Shown: positions 23,011 through 26,430 of the stretch, piece after piece
Layout: every line of letters starts with the position of its first letter
Position numbering within the stretch: position 1 is the stretch's first letter
From: Smithella sp. D17
Lineage (GTDB): Bacteria > Desulfobacterota > Syntrophia > Syntrophales > Smithellaceae
Assembly (NCBI GenBank): GCA_000753945.1
Contig: JQOA01000244.1
Location: forward strand, 1-26,430
Length of the DNA stretch: 26,430 bases
Reading direction: 5' to 3'
The notes under the pieces: generated by a model
What the model was told of the DNA's origin: nothing
What the model saw: only the letters and a program-made list of their open reading frames with translations
The model's database searches: none
Program-made: the position numbers and the translations under genes

Positions 23011-23520
23011 TCAACTCTTCGGAAGGAGAGATTCGTAAACTGCCAGATCGCTTGGTGAAAAACAGCAGAAAATTATCTCCTCTAACTTCAACGATGTTTG
23101 AATCACTTCAGAGGCTGTGTCCACGGCAACTCGAGCTGCCAGTTCAAAGGGATATCCATAAACGCCGGTGCTGATACTGGGGAAAGCGATTGCTTTAAAT
23201 CCTTGTTGGTTAGCGATGGCTAGAGAATTCCGGTAACAGGCAGCAAGCAGGTCAGGCTCGCCTTTCTTCCCGTCCCTCCAGACCGGCCCCACCGTATGAA
23301 TGACAAATCGCGCCGGCAATTTATAGCCTTTTGTCAGCTTTGCCTCGCCGGTTTTACAACCGCCAAGTTTTCGGCATTCCTCCAGCAGTTCTGGTCCTGC
23401 GGCGCGATGGATAGCGCCGTCAACTCCGCCTCCGCCAAGAAGCGATGAGTTCGCTGCATTGACGATTGCATCAACCGTAAGAGTAACAATATTTGCCTGA
23501 ATTGCCCGTAATCTGACCAT
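23011..23520 (-). CDS. Macro-domain ADP-ribose hydrolase (O-acetyl-ADP-ribose deacetylase type)
   Basis: 169 residues, a single macro domain. The ADP-ribose-binding signatures are present: [27 protein letters not shown] (residues about 16-42) and [12 protein letters not shown] (about 112-123). The NAAN asparagines and the [10 protein letters not shown] loop match the MacroD/YmdB class, which removes ADP-ribose or acetyl groups from proteins and metabolites. No ADP-ribosyltransferase or DarT-like toxin is next to it, so an antitoxin role is not supported. Residues 5-19 are encoded by the 43 bp that reappear inverted at the right window edge. Confidence 0.92.
   Translation of the reverse strand: MVRLRAIQANIVTLTVDAIVNAANSSLLGGGGVDGAIHRAAGPELLEECRKLGGCKTGEAKLTKGYKLPARFVIHTVGPVWRDGKKGEPDLLAACYRNSLAIANQQGFKAIAFPSISTGVYGYPFELAARVAVDTASEVIQTSLKLEEIIFCCFSPSDLAVYESLLPKS
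23465..23507 (-). repeat. Internal partner of the right-edge inverted copy
   Basis: The reverse complement of these 43 bases is identical to 26388-26430. It lies in the 5' part of the macro-domain gene. Confidence 0.9.
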
Positions 23521-23632
23521 TGAATTTTATCTTTCTACCGCTTTTTATACTTTTAAAGCAATTTACTGTAACAATATAGCACTGGACTTGATATTTATCA
23601 ATTTGAATAGGTGTTTCTGGATTGCAAGCCTG

Positions 23633-24832
23633 TTATTCCAGTTTTTTTAAAATTTCCTGCGCTACTATCTTGTTAAGTTTCCTGGAAGCGTGTGTGTCAT
23701 TTATATTGACTATTCTTTCAGTAACAGGAATATCCTTTGCCAGTTGCGAAACATTTATGACGCTGATTTTGTTGGCGTTGAAAAAACTGACAATATCATT
23801 CAAGTACATCGAATCACTCATTCCAAGATCAGTCAAAAATGGAAATACAATTACGATAAGTTGTATAGAGTTTTTTCTGGAATAATCCATGAATAATTTA
23901 AGATCATCTTTGTGTTTTGATAATATATCATCATTTTTGTAAGCCTTAGTTAAATAAGCGATATATGACATGCCCAGATATTCTCGGGGAGAGAGAAAAT
24001 ATAGATAATTGAAAAGATAAGAACCGGAACCAATTAGTATTAAAAATTTGTTCATATCCGACGGAGGATTAAAACCGTCGAATATTAATCCGTTATTCAT
24101 GGCGACACCTTCAATATCATTTCCACAGTATTGAAGTATTATTTTGTCAGGCTTAATTCTGGCCATATAAATAAAAGCTCTCATCACATCATATTCACTT
24201 CTTGAATCAAGATTAGGCTTGCCTATATTTATAACAGTATATTTCTTTCCTTTTTTGTTTAGTTCCTTTCCCGCAATGTTGGAAAATCTGTCATCCACAG
24301 ATTTTAACCCATGACCGGCTGTAAATGAATCGCCTACAAACAAAACAACGGGGTTATTATTGTCAGGTTCCTTATCCCTGAAACCCAAAGAGTTAATCGG
24401 CTTCCAGTATTTGGCGTACCACAATCGGGATGCTAATGTGTAATCAGTGGAATGGGACCTGGGAATAAACATGAATATCGCTTCCAGTAATATGAAAATT
24501 ACAAAAATTGAAAATAAAACAATGGCTGCGTTTGATATTATTTTATTCGTGAAACTCCAATTCCGAAAGCGAAGCGTAGCGGAATTGATAAGTTGAACAA
24601 TCCCGCGAAGCGGAGGGTATGATACCCAAAGTTTGCTTTGGGGTTCATACCCGTGGGTAACTTTTGTATCTATGAAAATGATCTTGAATAATTGCAGGCT
24701 TTCAATGAGAATCAGGATAAGCAATAATAATCTGAAATAGACCGCTATTCCGGAGGGATAAAATAGCGGCAAAAGAAAAACCAATATCAGCAGCGCAATT
24801 ATCATCAGGCTTTTGAATAATATTTTCTTCAT
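23633..24832 (-). CDS. Membrane-anchored SGNH/GDSL-type hydrolase
   Basis: 399 residues. Three membrane segments are at about 8-28, 31-55 and 101-124; the catalytic domain follows, presumably outside the membrane. SGNH blocks: VVLFVGDSFTAGHG (nucleophile S169), QYCGNDIEG (N238) and NDTHAS (D379 and H381) near the C-terminus. Relatives act as O-acyl esterases or acyltransferase partners on sugars and polysaccharides; the substrate is not visible. Residues about 57-96, between the second and third segments, are polar and encoded by palindromic repeat DNA (24555-24655), an insert not expected in the family. No clear ribosome site before the ATG. Confidence 0.82.
   Translation of the reverse strand: MKKILFKSLMIIALLILVFLLPLFYPSGIAVYFRLLLLILILIESLQLFKIIFIDTKVTHGYEPQSKLWVSYPPLRGIVQLINSATLRFRNWSFTNKIISNAAIVLFSIFVIFILLEAIFMFIPRSHSTDYTLASRLWYAKYWKPINSLGFRDKEPDNNNPVVLFVGDSFTAGHGLKSVDDRFSNIAGKELNKKGKKYTVINIGKPNLDSRSEYDVMRAFIYMARIKPDKIILQYCGNDIEGVAMNNGLIFDGFNPPSDMNKFLILIGSGSYLFNYLYFLSPREYLGMSYIAYLTKAYKNDDILSKHKDDLKLFMDYSRKNSIQLIVIVFPFLTDLGMSDSMYLNDIVSFFNANKISVINVSQLAKDIPVTERIVNINDTHASRKLNKIVAQEILKKLE
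24555..24655. repeat. Composite palindromic element inserted in frame in the SGNH hydrolase gene
   Basis: Two hairpins lie side by side. The first has arms CAATTCCG (24558-24565) and CGGAATTG (24580-24587). The second has 17-base arms at 24615-24631 and 24636-24652 with a TTTG loop and 15 of 17 positions complementary. GC-rich strings such as GCGAAGCG recur. The gene frame stays open through all of it, adding about 35 polar residues. Confidence 0.75.
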
Positions 24833-24925
24833 AATCGATCGGTTCTAAATTCACCGTTTGTTTTATTGTTCTGCCAATGGGGTTTTATGATAAGGCGATT
24901 AAACTTGTCTCAGCAAGGGATTTCC

Positions 24926-24954
24926 TTGACAAATAAAATCTGCTTTCATATAGT
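24926..24954 (+). promoter_or_regulatory. Promoter of the DUF1893 gene, with adjacent dyad
   Basis: A perfect -35 TTGACA (24926-24931), 17-bp spacer, and -10 TATAGT (24949-24954). Immediately after it, ATTACT (24956-24961) and AGTAAT (24969-24974) form a dyad across the expected transcription start, a likely operator. Confidence 0.65.
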
Positions 24955-25025
24955 GATTACTATGAAAAAGTAATAGGTGCAACAATATAAACAACGCTGT
25001 TACCGCCTATAAAGAAACTATTCTC

Positions 25026-25460
25026 ATGTTGAACCCGGACTTTACCAGGTATTCGCTGGCGTTGGTTCAGGGCGATAAAATTATATTTTCTTCGCAAAGA
25101 CGCGGCTTAAGACCTCTTTGGGATTGTCTTCAAAATTACCGGCAAACAAAAGAAAGGTTCATTTTGCACGATAAAGTAATCGGGTTTGCTGCGGCACGGC
25201 TCGTTGTTTATTCGGGAATTATAGCGGAGATACAAACGCTTTTAATTTCACAACCGGCAAAGAAATTTTTATACGAAAATAACATCAAAGTTGAAGCAGA
25301 AAAAACCGTAGCCAATATTCTCACGCAAGACATGCGTTCCATTTGTCACGGCGAAATCATTGCTTTGAACATAGCCGATCCTGATGAATTTTCCCAAAAA
25401 ATAATGATGATGTTCGAGATTTCTAAATTTAATTATAAGCTGGACGAGCCAGAAGAATGA
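25026..25460 (+). CDS. DUF1893-domain protein
   Basis: 144 residues. The middle, FILHDKVIGFAAARLVVYSGIIAEIQTLLIS, then FLYENNIKVEAEKTVANIL and SICHGEIIALNIADPDEF, fit the DUF1893 family (TM1506-like), small proteins with a cytidine-deaminase-like fold of unknown function. In relatives the region around SICHGE reads CPME; here the cysteine and glutamate are kept, with a histidine and glycine between them. The N-terminal 40 residues (LALVQGDKIIFSSQRRGLRPLWD) also fit family members. No strong ribosome site is seen before the ATG, although the promoter is good. Soluble; no signal peptide. Confidence 0.75.
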   Translation: MLNPDFTRYSLALVQGDKIIFSSQRRGLRPLWDCLQNYRQTKERFILHDKVIGFAAARLVVYSGIIAEIQTLLISQPAKKFLYENNIKVEAEKTVANILTQDMRSICHGEIIALNIADPDEFSQKIMMMFEISKFNYKLDEPEE

Positions 25461-25530
25461 TACTTCGTATTTTAAGGAGCAATAAGCGATCGAATGTCAG
25501 AGGTAAGAATCCTCTCCCCCCTATTATCTA

Positions 25531-25559
25531 TTGACATTCAACTACAGTTCGCCTACACT
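25531..25559 (+). promoter_or_regulatory. Promoter upstream of moxR
   Basis: -35 TTGACA (25531-25536), 17-bp spacer, and -10 TACACT (25554-25559, 4 of 6). About 75 bp of leader before the TTG start. Confidence 0.5.
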
Positions 25560-25640
25560 CCGTTCCCATAAAAGCAAGTTCTCGTCAAAACAAAATTTAT
25601 TTCTATTATTACAATTTAAATATTTTGAGGAGGTATTATC

Positions 25641-26117
25641 TTGAATTTCAATCTCTGCAAAAAAATAGTAGAAAACATTTCGCGCGTGATTGTGGGTAAA
25701 CAAGAATCTATTGAGCTCCTTCTGGTTGCTCTTCTGTCAGATGGACACGTTTTGATTGAAGACATTTCAGGATTAGGAAAAACATTGCTTGCCAAATCTC
25801 TGGCTAAAAGTATTGGCGGATCTTTTAGAAGAGTCCAATTCACACCAGATCTGCTGCCCGCAGATATCACGGGCTTTAATATTTACAGCCAGCAATTGGG
25901 GCAATTTGCCTTTCAGCCTGGACCCGTGATGACCAACATTCTATTAGCTGACGAGATTAACCGCACAATTCCCCGCACTCAGTCCAGTCTCCTGGAAAGT
26001 ATGGAGGAACACCAAGTCACCGTAGATGGCAAGACCTATCCCTTGCCTAATCCTTTTTTCGTCATGGCTACTCAGAATCCAATTGAACTGGATTTATTCT
26101 TTTTATTGCCTTACTAA
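25641..26117 (+). pseudogene. moxR: MoxR-family AAA+ ATPase, C-terminally truncated
   Basis: The TTG start has an excellent GAGGAGGT ribosome site. About 150 residues match the N-terminal half of MoxR: VIVGKQESIELLLVALLSDGHVLIED, Walker A region ISGLGKTLLAK (usually PGLGKT), FTPDLLPADITG, Walker B LADEINRT, QSSLLESMEEHQVT and sensor 1 VMATQNPIE. The expected continuation (about GTYPLPEAQLDRF and the lid domain, bringing such proteins to about 320 residues) is absent. After QNPIELD the frame reads a few hydrophobic residues and stops at 26115-26117. The sequence after the break is membrane-protein-like, so moxR seems joined by deletion to a later part of its operon. Intact MoxR proteins are chaperone-like, usually beside DUF58 and transglutaminase genes. 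Confidence 0.8.
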
Positions 26118-26387
26118 ACGGTCTGAGAGATCTGGTTATTTTAACCCTCCTCATCTTAGGTTTGGTCTTATCCTTGCCGCTCTAAGAATTGTTTATGCCT
26201 TTAACACTTCATCATACTCTTTCTTTAGTCAAACCTGGCTAATAGAATTCTTCAATACCATGAGAAGTCCTCTGGAATGGCTTAATCTTATTCTTGTCCT
26301 CTTTTTGTCCCTCATGTTATGGGTCGGAGGTATAACTCTTGCCAGGAGACCAAAGGCTTACGCCACTCTTTCTTACCGTTTCGATCT
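26098..26387 (+). pseudogene. Fragment of a membrane protein, frame disrupted
   Basis: In the frame of 26026 the sequence reads FGLILAALRIVYAF, then FFNTMRSPLEWLNLILVLFLSLMLWVGGITLARRPKAYATLSYRFDLG, with at least two membrane segments. RFDLG after an ARRP-type loop recalls membrane proteins found in moxR-DUF58-transglutaminase operons, but I do not claim the family. A second frame over 26091-26186 is also open and hydrophobic (LLNGLRDLVILTLLILGLVLSLPL), suggesting a frameshift. No start codon with a ribosome site is present. From 26388 the DNA is the copy of the macro-domain gene, so any residues read there do not belong to this protein. Confidence 0.5.
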
Positions 26388-26430
26388 GGGCAATTCAGGC
26401 AAATATTGTTACTCTTACGGTTGATGCAAT
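26388..26430 (+). repeat. Inverted copy of a macro-domain gene segment at the window edge
   Basis: These 43 bases equal the reverse complement of 23465-23507 without mismatch and run to the last base of the window. The base before the match differs (T26387 against C in the gene). It mirrors the left edge, where 38 bases copy terC in inverted orientation. Confidence 0.92.

Noticed and set aside
23011..23520. Macro domain as a DarG-type antitoxin
   Set aside because: No DarT-like ADP-ribosyltransferase is next to it, and the protein is a single short macro domain without the extra domain of DarG.

Overview
The window reads as chromosomal DNA of an anaerobic Gram-negative bacterium. I infer a syntrophic, Syntrophus/Smithella-like member of the Desulfobacterota (old Deltaproteobacteria). 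The reasons are a beta-oxidation gene set with its own TetR regulator, an archaeal-type aspartate-semialdehyde dehydrogenase, dispersed GTCATTCC...GGAATCCAG palindromes, and moderately AT-rich housekeeping genes. This is an inference; no marker here fixes the species.

Layout. 1-1460 is a non-housekeeping flank: a 38-bp piece of terC sequence at the very edge, then a GC-rich, decayed IS66-type element (209-1456) with intact 16-bp inverted ends, carrying a DruA-like (DUF4338) fragment joined to a gutted transposase. 1524-4113 is a minus-strand operon lgt-terC-SpoU RNA methyltransferase. trxB (minus) and yhbY (plus) diverge around a pair of REP-like palindromes. A SulP anion transporter (minus) follows, then a strongly promoted gene for a small secreted protein of unknown role (7991-8332). 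8524-12411 is a tight five-gene minus-strand operon: ccdA, a TlpA-like thioredoxin, a PspC-domain protein, a metallo-beta-lactamase-fold hydrolase and ettA, with a promoter and a terminator that can both be seen.

12642-19275 is the fatty-acid oxidation region: acyl-CoA dehydrogenase (plus), a DinB-like protein and a fused enoyl-CoA hydratase/3-hydroxyacyl-CoA dehydrogenase (minus), a TetR regulator with a clear operator at its own promoter, and a thiolase (plus). Together these supply the four chemical steps of beta-oxidation; no acyl-CoA ligase or ETF is present. tRNA-Leu(CAG) lies next. ribF, asd and a D-Ala-D-Ala-ligase-like ATP-grasp gene run on the plus strand. A macro-domain hydrolase and a membrane SGNH hydrolase run on the minus strand. 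A DUF1893 protein and a broken moxR gene close the window.

Two things stand out. First, both window edges are exact inverted copies of segments of genes inside the window (38 bp of terC at the left edge, 43 bp of the macro-domain gene at the right edge). This looks like fold-back chimerism or an assembly-graph break, and it makes the outer 2 kb on each side suspect. Second, palindromic repeat DNA has entered coding sequence twice: as an approximately 35-residue in-frame insert in the SGNH hydrolase and as the C-terminal tail of RibF. I found no CRISPR array, prophage or recognisable defence island. The DruA-like piece is a transposon remnant, not a Druantia system.
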